Source: Torymus aiolomorphi (lineage: Eukaryota > Arthropoda > Insecta > Hymenoptera > Torymidae). Taken from it: a stretch of DNA of 64,000 nt. A program made the position numbers and the translations under genes. Shown piece by piece: positions 1 through 14,000 of this stretch (position 1 is the stretch's first letter; each line of letters opens with the position of its first letter). The notes under the pieces are model-generated. The model saw only the letters and a program-made list of their open reading frames with translations, was not told the DNA's origin and searched no databases. The stretch spans positions 98,040,150 through 98,104,149 of the forward strand of contig CM070876.1 in assembly GCA_036365515.1 (NCBI GenBank), written 5' to 3'.

Positions 1-723
1 ATGATCACTTAACCAGAACAGAAGTGTAAAATTGTGACAAGACGATTCCATTAGATTTCAAATTCCACAATATACAGTTAATTTCATTTTTATAATAAAT
101 CCGATACATAAATTCAATCGCTTCTTTTTATCTTTATACTAATATGACCAAAAAATAATATTTTTTGGTGTTTTAAATATGATTGAAGTAAATGGTTTTC
201 CGATTAGAAGCTTATACAACAAGAAACAAAAATATCATTTCAAATTTTTAAAATTTTTGATCTAAAGTAATTTTTTTAAGTTAAGAATAAGGTTTTTTTT
301 AAGTTTTTTAAGTTACTTATATAATTAAAAAGTTCAGTAAAAAAAAATTGATTTTTTGAAAATTTTTCAATGTAAGACCGCTTTAATAACGATATCTCTA
401 TGCCATATCCCCTCAATAATAATATATGATACTTTTGCTTACGTAGAATCCGCTACCTAGGAAATGTTCACTCGCACTCCTATACAAAAAGGTGAGGTTA
501 CCTGCGATGTTAAAAGCCTCTCATCTTTCCATGTAGTTTTCTATATTGATATTAAATCAAATTTGTATCTATCACCCCTTTTGTTATTTGTTCTCGAAAC
601 GTATCTGCTCTATAAAAACTGTGTGCATTGCAGGTTCCTACCCTTAACTAAGTCCCTTTCTAGTAACTGATATATTAAATCATCTTTGTAAACAAATATG
701 TTAACAAAAATATTTGTTTTCAG
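1..723. other. AT-rich sequence, no gene seen
   Basis: Very AT-rich with many short homopolymers and no convincing open frame. It ends in a pyrimidine-rich stretch and CAG that act as the apparent splice acceptor of the exon starting at 724, so it is best read as intron or flank of that gene. Confidence 0.5.
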
Positions 724-1738
724 ATAACTCTTGATTTTGAGAGAGTATTTCCGAATAAAGGACTTCATATAAAGGACATATTTACCACAAAATATACCGA
801 AGCAATTTTAAAATATTGCCAAAATGATTTTCCCGATATTTTAAGTCAGGTTTCTAAAATAACAGATGGTTTGTTTATATTATAATATTAATACTAATCT
901 TGATAATAAGAAAATTTCATCAATTATAAAGTGATCACTCGAATAATCTGCGACAGAATTTTCCTTGAAAAATTGATTGATAGAAATTATTTCTAACAAA
1001 AATTTTAAAATAAATCCAAATTAAACTAAAATATTATAGTCAAATCAACATCTAATAAATATTTTTTCTCAAAAATCTCACGCATTTATTCGAATAATGA
1101 TATAACGATTAAATTCCCTTAATAAATACAAATTTTTAATTATTAATTATATTATCATATTAGATAATCTCAAGGCAATAAGCGTATTGCCATATTTATT
1201 GGCTCAACAAGAATTTATTGGCGCTGTAAGTTGAATAATTTAACGAAGTTTTACTGATAGAAATTCAAAAATATAAAGAGAAGTAATTTATAAAGTAGAT
1301 ACAACCTCCTATCGTATAATGCTTTTATGATATTAGATCGATACACATATTAATATAATATTTTTTTAATGCCATATAATATATTATAATAAGCAGCTTG
1401 AGTCGTGTGCCGTGTACCGTGTGTCGTAAATGTAATAGCAATATAATATGAATATAATAGTAGATATCTTGAGATTCAGGTAACGTTTATGCAAACATTC
1501 AAAATTTATGACGTTAATTCAAAATTGAGGTCTAAGATTTATTATCGTACCATTAATTAAAGCTTCATTATTAACTTGGTTGAATTTCTGTCAGATTTCT
1601 ACATAATATATATCGAAAATTAAAAATAGAATATTACATTTTATTCTGCTATCATTACAGTTGAAAAAGCGTGGTCGAAAAAGAAAGATCCAGGACATGG
1701 GTAATATGCCACACAATGATTTGATTCGTTTTATACCT
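724..1738 (+). CDS. Three consecutive exons of an unidentified cellular gene (partial)
   Basis: Three short open segments have canonical splice sites and matching phases. Exon 724-868 follows TTTTCAG and ends before GTTTGT in phase 1. Exon 1164-1225 lies between TAG and GTAAGT, completes the split codon and ends in phase 0. Exon 1661-1738 lies between ATTACAG and GTAAGT and is exactly 26 codons. Together they encode about 95 residues, acidic/hydrophobic at first (ending FIGA) and then a basic cluster KKRGRKRK that looks like a nuclear localisation signal or AT-hook-like patch. Introns are about 295 and 435 nt. No start or stop lies in the set, so upstream and downstream exons must exist elsewhere. 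I do not recognise the family. The evidence is the agreement of three splice-site pairs with an uninterrupted frame, not homology. Confidence 0.55.
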
Positions 1739-3132
1739 GTAAGTATATGTTATAGTTATTGTATCTTTATCCGAGATAAAATGTAATTGTAGATTATTGC
1801 ATTTGAGGTATAATACTGTATTGGTATACCCTTAAGGTAATTAATTATATCCTAAGTTACAGATATTGTAGAAAACAATTTTTATTTTACTTATATATTA
1901 AGATCTAATAATGTGGAGGATAATAGATGGTAAAGAACTTTAATAAGTTGAAAAAAGTTATTTACATAAATTTATATAATTGCAAATGCAAATAATGTTC
2001 ATTAAAGAAATAGTCAAAATTTGTTAACGGCGAATCTGTAGATAATTGTTCAATAAACGAAAAAAGCTTTTGAACTTTAAAATTAAATCAAAATTAAAAA
2101 AAATTCACAACTTTGTATATGACTATTTCTTAAACGTACAATACTTGCACTTGCAGTTATATAAATTTGGGTTAAAATTTTTTTTCAATTTATTAACTCT
2201 AATTCTTTACCATCTATGATCCTTCATATTACCAGATCTTATATAAGTAAAATAAAATTATTTTCCAAAAGGTCTGATGTATCTTGGGATATAACTACCT
2301 TAAGCAGATGACATGTTCATATCAATGGGTCTTTTTAATTAACGATTGCAAAAAATTAATGCATTACCCATGTAAATAATTATCAAATACAAATATACAG
2401 TTTTAATTTTAAATTATCGGGCATGTTACTTTTTTAATAAGAAAAAAACGTCTTTTCAGTAGTTGCAGTCTTGTATAGTAATAATAATTTTTCATAATTT
2501 TTATCTTTTAAAACTATCCTTCGTGTCAAATTTTTCAAAAAGGCACACAAATCTTTACCCTATTAATTTACATCATAGTTTGTTTTGGGGATTGAGTACT
2601 TGTTTTCATTCGGATAAATATATTATCTTCATTAACGTAACCGTAAACACGTTTAACCTTTAGAGGCCTGAAATCTGAGGTACTCGGCCGCTCTCATAAA
2701 ATGAATAAAAAAGGTATCGTTATATCGGTTATATCGACTTAGCTCTAAAGGTTAATTGTAACGATAAGAATAGTACATTGTGTGCCAAGGGCATGAAGTG
2801 GGCCTTTTTAGTCCGAGTGTGGAGTTTGCAGTATAAATCGAAGACGGATGCGTTTTGCGAGTCGAAGATGAATACTGCAACCACACGAAGTCAAAAAGTC
2901 CAATTAGTTCGTAGTTTACACCATATTTTCTGGAAAGATAGTGTTGATTTTCACGTTTTTTTTTACTCGCGTTTTTCAGTTTTTCCCCACCTGCTCCAGT
3001 GAATGCGGGCGCTTTTCAGCTTTTCCTTCCTACAGATCTACAAATTATCGTTTTCCGCCCGCTTAATAGATTTAAAAAACGCCAAAATCCTGCTAGTATT
3101 ACAAAAAATAATGAGTAGACTATGAAACATTA

Positions 3133-3133
<1 letters not shown>
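1739..3133. other. AT-rich intron-like or intergenic sequence
   Basis: Begins with the GTAAGT donor of the preceding exon. The rest is AT-rich without a convincing gene. Short open frames near 2463-3002 show no recognisable protein character and lack splice or start context. Confidence 0.4.

Positions 3134-3170
<37 letters not shown>
3134..3170. repeat. (TA)n microsatellite
   Basis: About 18 uninterrupted TA dinucleotides, directly visible. Confidence 0.95.
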
Positions 3171-3171
<1 letters not shown>

Positions 3172-3179
3172 TTGACCTG

Positions 3180-3660
3180 ACTATGGGGACAAAATCAGTT
3201 ATGGTTGCAATAGTTCGGGGATAAAGCAATGTTTTGGGGACGGTCCCCAAACTAATTGAATACATCTACCAGATATTGGGGACATTGTCCCCAAACTATT
3301 ATTATACCTACACAATACTTTGGGGACATACTATAAAACAGGCTGCAAATACGTACAACACGGAGTTTGGGGACATCAGTAGCTATACGAAGAAAACTGA
3401 CATATACACAATATTTTGGGGACATATCTTGAAATAGAAGGTCTGACGACAAGAGATACGACACGAACATAGAGACATGAAAAACCATAACAATGAACTG
3501 ACATTATATATGTCCAACATTTCGGGGACGTACCGTCAAATGGAAAATAATATAAGTGAATAAATGTTTTAATACACTGCAATAGCGACACTTCGACTGT
3601 CCTCATCTATGCTGATATAGGGACAGAAATGTATATTGTAAGACCATTACAGGGACATAG
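3180..3660. repeat. Irregular GGGGACA-motif repeat block
   Basis: TTTGGGGACA or close variants recur roughly every 40-60 bp. Some are paired as GGGGAC..GTCCCC inverted couples (around 3236 and 3277). The motif is also the hallmark of the much larger array at 6.7-15.5 kb, so this looks like a diverged outlier of the same repeat family. Open frames across it in several phases follow from the repeat and are not genes. Confidence 0.7.
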
Positions 3661-3734
3661 CCCAGACAAATTACTTATATAATTAACCCTTTGTTGCACA
3701 CATTTTTCTATTCAGTGATTTTACTTGAAAACTC

Positions 3735-5830
3735 TTACTCAGGGGTTTTCGGGGTCGCTGATCACAAATTTGAAGTCAAATTTTTGAAATTTTCAATTCA
3801 AGATGGCGGATTCAAGATGGCGGTTCCGAAATTTCGAAAATTATAGATGTAGAAGTTTAAAAATCACGACCCAGGGGTTTTCGGGGTCGCTGATCACAAA
3901 TCTGGAGTCAGAATTTTGAAATTTTCAATTCAAGATGTCGGATTCAAGATGGCGGTTCCGAAATTTCGAAAAATATAGATGTAGAAGTTTAAAAATCACG
4001 ACTCAGGGGTTTTCGGGGTCGCTGATCACAAATCTGAAGTCAGAATTTTGAAGTTTTCAATTCAAGATGGCGGATTCAAGATGGCAGTTCCGAAATTTCG
4101 TAAAATATAGATGTATCAACTTGAAATTCTCTACTCAGGGGTTTTCGGAGTCGCTGATCACAAATTTGAAGTCAAATTTTTGAAATTTTCAATTCAAGAT
4201 GGCGAATTCAAGATGGCGGTTCCGAAATTTCGAAAATTATAGATGTAGAAGTTTAAAAATCACGACTCAGGGGTTTTCGGGGTCGCTGATCACAAATCTG
4301 AAGTCAGAATTTTGAAATTTTCAATTCAAGATGTCGGATTCAAGATGGCGGTTCCGAAATTTCGAAAAATATAGATGTAGAAGTTTAAAAATCACGACTC
4401 AGGGGTTTTCGGGGTCGCTGATCACAAATCTGAAGTCAGAATTTTGAAGTTTCCAATTCAAGCTGGCGGATTCAACATGGCAGTTCCGAAATTTCGTAAA
4501 ATATAGATGTAGAAGTTTAAAAATCACGACTCAGGGGTTTTCGGGATCGCTGATCACAAATCTGAAGTCAGAATTTTGAAATTTTCAATTCAAGATGTCG
4601 GATTCAAGATGGCGGTTCCGAAATTTCGAAAAATGTAGATGTAGAAGTTTAAAAATCACGACTCAGGGGTTTTCGGGGTCGCTGATCACAAATCTGAAGT
4701 CAGAATTTTGAAGTTTTCAATTCAAGATGGCGGATTCAAGATGGCAGTTCCGAAATTTCGTAAAATATAGATGTATCAACTTGAAATTCTCTACTCAGGG
4801 GTTTTCAGAGTCGCTGATCACAAATTTGAAGCCAAATTTTTGAAATTTTCAATTCAAGATGGCGGATTCAAGATGGCGGTTCCGAAATTTCGAAAATTAT
4901 AGATGTAGAAGTTTAAAAATCACGACTCAGGAGTTTTCGGGGTCGCTGAACACAAATCTGAAGTCAGAATTTTGAAATTTTCAATTCAAGATGTCGGATT
5001 CAAGATGGCGGTTCCGAAATTTCGAAAAATATAGATGTAGAAGTTTAAAAATCACGACTCAGGGGTTTTCGGGGTCGCTGATCACAAATCTGAAGTCAGA
5101 ATTTTGAAGTTTTCAATTCAAGATGGCGGATTCAAGGTGGCAGTTCCGAAATTTCGTAAAATATAGATGTATCAACTTGAAATTCTCTACTCAGGGGTTT
5201 TCGGAGTCGCTGATCACAAATTTGAAGGCAAATTTTTGAAATTTTCAATTCAAGATGGCGGATTCAAGATGGCGGTTCCGAAATTTCGAAAATTATAGAT
5301 GTAGAAGTTTAAAAATCACGACTCAGGGGTTTTGGGGGTCGCTGATCACAAATCTGAAGTCAGAATTTTGAAATTTTCAATTCAAGATGTCGGATTCAAG
5401 ATGGCGGTTCCGAAATTTCGAAAAATATAGATGTAGAAGTTTAAAAATCACGACTCAGGGGTTTCCGGGGTCGCTGATCACAAATCTGAAGTCCGAATTT
5501 TGAAATTTCAATTCAAGATGGCGGATTCAAGATGACAGTTCCGAAATTTCGTAAAATATAGATGTATCAACTTGAAATTCTCTACTCAGGGGTTTTCGGG
5601 GTCGCTGATCACAAATTTGAAGTCAAATTTTTGAAATTTTCAATTCAAGATGGCGGATTCAATTGCGGATCCGAAATTTCGAAAAATATAGATGTAGAAG
5701 TTTAAAAATCACGACTCAGGGTTTTCGGGGTCGCTGATCACAAATCTGAAGTCAGATTTCTGAAATTTTCAATTCAAGATGGCGGATTCAAGATGGCGGT
5801 TCCGAAATTTCGAAAGCAATTTCGAATTCT
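3735..5830 (+). repeat. Tandem array of about 132-bp units (about 16 copies)
   Basis: Each unit contains CAAGATGGCGGATTCAAGAT, then CCGAAATTTCG, ATATAGATGTAGAAG and GGGGTTTTCGGGGTCGCTGA. Anchors at 3738, about 3870, 4002 and 4134 give a period near 132 bp. Three variants alternate; the type carrying ATGTATCAACTTGAAATTCTC recurs about every 395 bp (4.13, 4.79, 5.19 and 5.58 kb, with one 660-bp interval). This is a higher-order repeat of three units with one expansion. Confidence 0.9.
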
Positions 5831-5837
5831 ATTCAGC

Positions 5838-6180
5838 ACCGTGTAGTGATTTTTAAGCTTGTACATCTATTTTTCTCAAAATTTTGAAACTACCATCTTG
5901 GATCCGCCATCTTGAATTGAAAATTTTACAATTTCGACTTTAGATTTGTAATCAGCGACCCCGAAAATCCCTGGGTAGAGATTTTCAAATTGATACATCT
6001 ATTTTTTTCAAAATTTCTGAAGCGCCATCTTGAAAACGCCATTTTGAACTGAAAATTTTGGAATTCGGACTTCATATTCGTAATCAACGACCTCAAAAAC
6101 ACTCGAATAGAGATTTTCAATTTGTTACACTGGTTAGATTTTTCAAAAATGAATTTTTTCGAAATAAATGGCATTTTTTT
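5838..6180 (-). repeat. Inverted, more diverged units of the 132-bp array
   Basis: Sequence here (GCCATCTTGAATTGAAAATT, then CAGCGACCCCGAAAA) is the reverse complement of the unit in the preceding array, about two and a half units long. The array therefore ends in a head-to-head inversion near 5835. Confidence 0.85.
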
Positions 6181-6719
6181 ATGCTTGTTTATTTATACAA
6201 CAATTATAACAAACAATTATGACAAATAAACCATTTTCCTATGTTCTCTTACTGATAATTTAGTATACGAACCAAAAAAACAGGACATTAATACGTTAAC
6301 AATTGATTAAATAGCGAAAATCTGAAGTTAAGTTGGTGGTAACCCACGTTACCACCGTGCAACAAAGGATTAATACTGCACTGGCTAATAAATCTCAGTG
6401 AAAGCACAATTTTTTATAGTGCTCATAACCAGCAAATTGTCGAGTAAGACTAGATAACGAGTAGCTTTGCGATATAACTAGGAAGGAAAGCCAACCATTG
6501 TCAATCACTCGCAAAATATAATTAATAAAAATAACTTTTCCTTTCCATTAACCTTTGAAATCGTTGTATTCCTTATGCTGAGATTGGAATCTAAAATGGA
6601 GAAATAATCAAAAATGCGAAGACACGGACTAAAAAAGAAAACTTAAAGGTTGGCCAGTGAAGACGCACTAACCCGGTAATGTAACACGGATCAGATAATA
6701 CACAATTTAAAGCAGAGGT
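6181..6719. other. AT-rich spacer between repeat arrays
   Basis: No gene or clear repeat seen. A stretch at 6345-6375 (CACCGTGCAACAAAGGATTA) resembles the entry into the 132-bp array near 3690 (TTAACCCTTTGTTGCACAC) in reverse complement. The array may therefore be an element with inverted flanks spanning about 3685-6372. Confidence 0.4.
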
Positions 6720-6904
6720 AACTGGAGTAATGACTTTTATACTCTGCAAAGGTAGCGCTTGGATAAAATATGCTTCTACGCAAGTTTGGGGACGAAAATG
6801 TATATTTTAAAACTATTACAGGGACACACGTCAAAATAATTATATGTTATGGTTATTACTGAACTGGCTATAAATATTAATGTAAGCGTGGATTTTTATA
6901 ATTC

Positions 6905-9900
6905 AAAATATTTGCAATTTTTTGGGAGACACGTATAAGACTCTCTACTAAGGTGAAAGAATTACATAGGTAACTGTATGGAAATTTTGCGATAGTTATT
7001 TCCATTGAGGAACAGTCAAGTGTCTATAACGTTTTTACGATAGTATGGGGACAAAAATGTACATTTTAGAAATATTACGGGCACAAAATATAAATTTTAG
7101 TGTTATTCTTCATAGCACTATCTGTTATTTCTTGATAGGCGATTCTTTGATACTCTGCAAAGGTAGGGCTTGGATAAGATACGCTTCTACGCAAGTTTGG
7201 GGACGAAAAAGTATATTTTAAAACTATTACGGGGACATGACCCAAAATAATTATATTTTAAAGTTATCATTGAACTGCCCATGAATAATAAATTTATTGT
7301 CATTCTTCATAGACCGATTATCCGTTATTCTTCGGATGACTCGGATGCCATTTATCAAAGATCCATCCTGCATACTCTACCGGATAAAATAATGATAGAA
7401 TAAGAAAAGTTATCTTAAAATAATTTTCTGAGATCTGCATCTGCAGCATATTTTTTCCCACTAGCCTCTTTAGAACTATTTAACTTTCATATTTTTTGAG
7501 TATTTGATGAATTATTAAAGCGTAACTTCTTTTCTAAGGGTTATAAGAATAATAAATAGTTTACAACTATTGTAATTCTTCCGTTTTTTATTATTTTTAA
7601 TATGAATAAGTGACTGTATTGAACCTTATAGTTGTTATTGAACTGGCTATCAATATTAATGTAAGCGAGAATCTTTCTAGTTCCAAATATTTACAATTTT
7701 ATGGGAGACTCGTATAAGACTCTCTACTTGGCTGAAAGAATTGAATAGGTGACTGTATGGAAATATTGCGATAGTTATTTCCAGCAAGGAACTGTCACGT
7801 GTCTTTGACGTTTTTACGCTAGTGTGGGGACAAAATGTATATTTTAAGAATATTATTTGGAGAAAGCTAAAAATAATTATATATGATAATTATTACTGCG
7901 CTGCCCATAAATAATAATTTTAGTGTTATTCTTCATAGCACTGACTATCTGTTATATCTTGATAGGCGATTCTTTTATACTCTGCAAAGGTAGCGCTTGG
8001 ATAAGATACGCTTCTACGCAAGTTTGGGGACGTAAAGGTATATTTAAAGACTATTACGGGGACATGACACAAAATAATTATATGTTAAAGTTATTATTGC
8101 ACTGCCCATAAATAATAATTTTATTGTCATTCTTCATAGCACTGACTATCTGTTATTCCTTCATAGGTGATTCTTTTATACTCGGCAAAGGTAGCGCTTG
8201 GTCAAGATACGCTTCTACGCAGGTTTGGGGACGAAAGTGTATATTTTAAGATTATTACAGGGACATGACTCAAAATAATTATATGTTATCGTGATTATTG
8301 AACTGGCTATAAATATTAATGTAAGCGTGGATTTTTATAATTCAAAATATTTGCAATTTTTTGGGAGACTCGTATAAGACTCTCTACTAAGGTGAAATAA
8401 TTACATAGGTGACTGTATGGAAATTTTGCGATAGTTATTTCCATTGAGGAACAGTAAAGTGTCTGTAACGTTTTTACGCTAGTACGGGGACAAAAATGTA
8501 TATTTTAGGAATATTACGGGGACAAAATATAAATTTTATTGTTATTCTTCATAGCACCGATTATCCGTTATTCTCCGGATGACTCGGATGCCATTTATCG
8601 AAGAACCATCCTGCATACTCTACCGGATAAAATAATGATAGAATAAGAAAGTTATCTTCAAATAATTTTCTGAGATCTGCATCTGCAGCATATTTTTTCC
8701 CACCAGCGTCTTTACAACTATTTAACTTTCATATTTTTTGAGTATTTGATGAATTATTAAAGGGTAGCTTCTTTTCTAAGGGTTATAAGAATAATAAATA
8801 ATTTACAACTATTGTAATTCTTCCTTTTCTTATTATTTATAATATTCAAAAAATTGAGGAAGCTATTAAACATATTTATAGTGTGTTTTATGTAAAGTTT
8901 TTATATAGAAAGAGTTAGATAGGGAAAGAAAGAAAAATCAAGACACAGCCGCAAACATCAATGGTGAAGAACTGCAAGACGGAAAATGGAGTTGTAGGAA
9001 TCAATCAGAAAAATGATAAAGCCAACCTAAGCCAAAATCATGCACTACGATCGACATAGTATTTCTGTTATAAGCGGGAAGCATTGGATAAGTGACTGTA
9101 TTGAACCTTATAGTTATTATTGAACTGGCTATCATTATTAATGTAAGCGAGAATCTTTCTAGTTCCAAATATTTACAATTTTATGGGAGACTCGTATAAG
9201 ACTCTCTACTAAGCTGAAAGAATTGAATAGGTGACTGTATGGAAATTATGCGATAGTTATTTCGTGCGAGGAACTGTCACGTGTCTTTGACGTTTTTACG
9301 CTAGTGTGGGGACAAAACGTATATTTTAAGAATATTATGGGGAGAAAGCTAAAAATAATTATATATGATAATTATTACTGCGCCGCACATAAATAATAAT
9401 TTTAGTGTTATTCTTCATAGCCCTCACTATCTGTTATACCTTGATAGGCGATTCTTTTATACTCTGCAAAGGTAGCGCTTGGATAAGATACGCTTCTACG
9501 CAAGTTTGGTTACGAAAAGGTATATTTTAAGACTATTACGGGGACATGACACAAAATAATTATATGTTATAGTTATTATTGAACTGCCCATAAATAATCA
9601 TTTTATTGTCATTCTTCATAGCATTGACTATCTGTTATTCCTTGATAGGCGATTCTTTTATACTCGGCAAAGGTGGCGCTTTGATAAGATACGCTGCTAC
9701 GGAGGTTTGGGGACGAAATTGTATATTTTAAGATTATTACAGGGACATAACTCAAAATAATTATATGTTATCGTTATTATTGAACTGGCTATAAATATTA
9801 ATGTAAGCGTGGATTTTTATAATTCGAAGTATTTGCAATTTTTTGTGAGACTAGTATAAGACTCTCTACTAAGGTGAATGAATTACATAAGTGACTGTAT

Positions 9901-11099
9901 GGATATTTTGCTATAGTTATTTCCATTGAGGAACAGTCTAATATCTGTAACGTTTTTACGCTAGTATGGGGACAAAAATGTAAATTTTAGGAATATTACG
10001 GGGACAAAATTTAAATTTTAGTGTTATTCTTCATAGCACCGCTTATCCGTTATTCTTCGGATGACTCGGATGCCATTTATCGAAGAACTATCCTGCACAC
10101 TCTACTGGATAAAATAATGATAGAAAAAGAAAGTTATCTTCAAATAATTTTCTGAGATCTGCATCTGCTGCATATTTTTTCCACCAGCCTCTTTACAACT
10201 ATTTAACTTTCATATTTTTTGAGTATTTGATGAATTATTAAATGGTAGCTTCTTTCTAAGGGTTATAAGAATAATAAATAGTTTACAACTATTGTAATTC
10301 TTCCTTTTCTTATTATTTATAATACTCAAAAAATTGAGGAAGCTATTAAACATATTTATAGTGTGTTTTATGTAAAGTTTTTATATAGAAAGAGTTAGAT
10401 AGGGGAAGAAAGAAAAATCAAGACACAGCGGCAAACATCAATGGTGAAGAACTGCAAGACGGAAAATGGAGTTGTAGGAATCAATCAGAAACAAGGTATA
10501 GCCAACCTAAGCCAAAATCATGCACTACGATCGACATAGTATTTCTGTTATAAGCGGGAAGCATTGGATAAGTGACTGTATTGAACCTTATATTATTGAA
10601 CTGGCTATCAATATTAATGTAAGCGAGAATCTTTCTAGTTCCAAATATTTACAATTTTATGGGAGACTCATATAAGACTCTCTACTAAGCTGAAAGAATT
10701 GAATAGATGACTGTATGGAAATTTGGCGATAGTTATTTCCAGCGAGGAACTGTTACGTGTCTTTCACGTTTTTACGCTAGTGTGGGGACAAAACGTATAT
10801 TTTAAGAATATTATGGGGAGAAAGCTAAAAATAATTATATATGATAATTATTACTGCGCTGCTCATAAATAATAATTTTAGTGTTATTCTTCATAGCACT
10901 GACTATCTGTTATGCCTTGATAGGCGATTCCTTTATACTCTGCAAAGGTAGCGCTTGGATAAGATACGCTGCGACGCAAGTTTGGGGACGAAAAAGTATA
11001 TTTTAAGATTATTACAGGGACATAACTCAAAATAATTATATGTTATCGTTATTATTGAGCTGGCTATAAATATTAATGTAAGCGTGGATTTTTATAATT
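6905..11099 (+). repeat. 4.19-kb tandem duplication, copy 1
   Basis: Sequence from about 6905 is repeated at +4195 and, after a 2-nt indel near 7516/11710, at +4193. Only a few differences were noticed (for example near 7670/11862, 8845/13037 and 10047/14239), so identity is above about 99.5% by eye. Boundaries are approximate because the unit is itself made of related subunits. Confidence 0.85.
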
Positions 11100-14000
11100 C
11101 AAAATATTTGCAATTTTTGGGAGACACGTATAAGACTCTCTACTAAGGTGAAAGAATTACATAGGTAACTGTATGGAAATTTTGCGATAGTTATTTCCAT
11201 TGAGGAACAGTCAAGTGTCTATAACGTTTTTACGATAGTATGGGGACAAAAATGTACATTTTAGAAATATTACGGGCACAAAATATAAATTTTAGTGTTA
11301 TTCTTCATAGCACTATCTGTTATTTCTTGATAGGCGATTCTTTGATACTCTGCAAAGGTAGGGCTTGGATAAGATACGCTTCTACGCAAGTTTGGGGACG
11401 AAAAAGTATATTTTAAAACTATTACGGGGACATGACCCAAAATAATTATATTTTAAAGTTATCATTGAACTGCCCATGAATAATAAATTTATTGTCATTC
11501 TTCATAGACCGATTATCCGTTATTCTTCGGATGACTCGGATGCCATTTATCAAAGATCCATCCTGCATACTCTACCGGATAAAATAATGATAGAATAAGA
11601 AAAGTTATCTTAAAATAATTTTCTGAGATCTGCATCTGCAGCATATTTTTTCCCACTAGCCTCTTTAGAACTATTTAACTTTCATATTTTTTGAGTATTT
11701 GATGAATTATTAACGTAACTTCTTTTCTAAGGGTTATAAGAATAATAAATAGTTTACAACTATTGTAATTCTTCCGTTTTTTATTATTTTTAATATGAAT
11801 AAGTGACTGTATTGAACCTTATAGTTGTTATTGAACTGGCTATCAATATTAATGTAAGCGAGAACCTTTCTAGTTCCAAATATTTACAATTTTATGGGAG
11901 ACTCGTATAAGACTCTCTACTTGGCTGAAAGAATTGAATAGGTGACTGTATGGAAATATTGCGATAGTTATTTCCAGCAAGGAACTGTCACGTGTCTTTG
12001 ACGTTTTTACGCTAGTGTGGGGACAAAATGTATATTTTAAGAATATTATTTGGAGAAAGCTAAAAATAATTATATATGATAATTATTACTGCGCTGCCCA
12101 TAAATAATAATTTTAGTGTTATTCTTCATAGCACTGACTATCTGTTATATCTTGATAGGCGATTCTTTTATACTCTGCAAAGGTAGCGCTTGGATAAGAT
12201 ACGCTTCTACGCAAGTTTGGGGACGTAAAGGTATATTTAAAGACTATTACGGGGACATGACACAAAATAATTATATGTTAAAGTTATTATTGCACTGCCC
12301 ATAAATAATAATTTTATTGTCATTCTTCATAGCACTGACTATCTGTTATTCCTTCATAGGTGATTCTTTTATACTCGGCAAAGGTAGCGCTTGGTCAAGA
12401 TACGCTTCTACGCAGGTTTGGGGACGAAAGTGTATATTTTAAGATTATTACAGGGACATGACTCAAAATAATTATATGTTATCGTGATTATTGAACTGGC
12501 TATAAATATTAATGTAAGCGTGGATTTTTATAATTCAAAATATTTGCAATTTTTTGGGAGACTCGTATAAGACTCTCTACTAAGGTGAAATAATTACATA
12601 GGTGACTGTATGGAAATTTTGCGATAGTTATTTCCATTGAGGAACAGTAAAGTGTCTGTAACGTTTTTACGCTAGTACGGGGACAAAAATGTATATTTTA
12701 GGAATATTACGGGGACAAAATATAAATTTTATTGTTATTCTTCATAGCACCGATTATCCGTTATTCTCCGGATGACTCGGATGCCATTTATCGAAGAACC
12801 ATCCTGCATACTCTACCGGATAAAATAATGATAGAATAAGAAAGTTATCTTCAAATAATTTTCTGAGATCTGCATCTGCAGCATATTTTTTCCCACCAGC
12901 GTCTTTACAACTATTTAACTTTCATATTTTTTGAGTATTTGATGAATTATTAAAGGGTAGCTTCTTTTCTAAGGGTTATAAGAATAATAAATAATTTACA
13001 ACTATTGTAATTCTTCCTTTTCTTATTATTTATAATACTCAAAAAATTGAGGAATCTATTAAACATATTTATAGTGTGTTTTATGTAAAGTTTTTATATA
13101 GAAAGAGTTAGATAGGGAAAGAAAGAAAAATCAAGACACAGCCGCAAACATCAATGGTGAAGAACTGCAAGACGGAAAATGGAGTTGTAGGAATCAATCA
13201 GAAAAATGATAAAGCCAACCTAAGCCAAAATCATGCACTACGATCGACATAGTATTTCTGTTATAAGCGGGAAGCATTGGATAAGTGACTGTATTGAACC
13301 TTATAGTTATTATTGAACTGGCTATCATTATTAATGTAAGCGAGAATCTTTCTAGTTCCAAATATTTACAATTTTATGGGAGACTCGTATAAGACTCTCT
13401 ACTAAGCTGAAAGAATTGAATAGGTGACTGTATGGAAATTATGCGATAGTTATTTCGTGCGAGGAACTGTCACGTGTCTTTGACGTTTTTACGCTAGTGT
13501 GGGGACAAAACGTATATTTTAAGAATATTATGGGGAGAAAGCTAAAAATAATTATATATGATAATTATTACTGCGCCGCACATAAATAATAATTTTAGTG
13601 TTATTCTTCATAGCCCTCACTATCTGTTATACCTTGATAGGCGATTCTTTTATACTCTGCAAAGGTAGCGCTTGGATAAGATACGCTTCTACGCAAGTTT
13701 GGTTACGAAAAGGTATATTTTAAGACTATTACGGGGACATGACACAAAATAATTATATGTTATAGTTATTATTGAACTGCCCATAAATAATCATTTTATT
13801 GTCATTCTTCATAGCATTGACTATCTGTTATTCCTTGATAGGCGATTCTTTTATACTCGGCAAAGGTGGCGCTTTGATAAGATACGCTGCTACGGAGGTT
13901 TGGGGACGAAATTGTATATTTTAAGATTATTACAGGGACATAACTCAAAATAATTATATGTTATCGTTATTATTGAACTGGCTATAAATATTAATGTAAG

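Noticed and set aside
3735..5830. CRISPR-like regular array
   Set aside because: Units are contiguous 132-bp tandem repeats with no unique spacers, in a eukaryotic context.
7923..12304. Two identical 62-codon frames
   Set aside because: They start with GTG and are identical only because of the 4.19-kb duplication; no coding signs.
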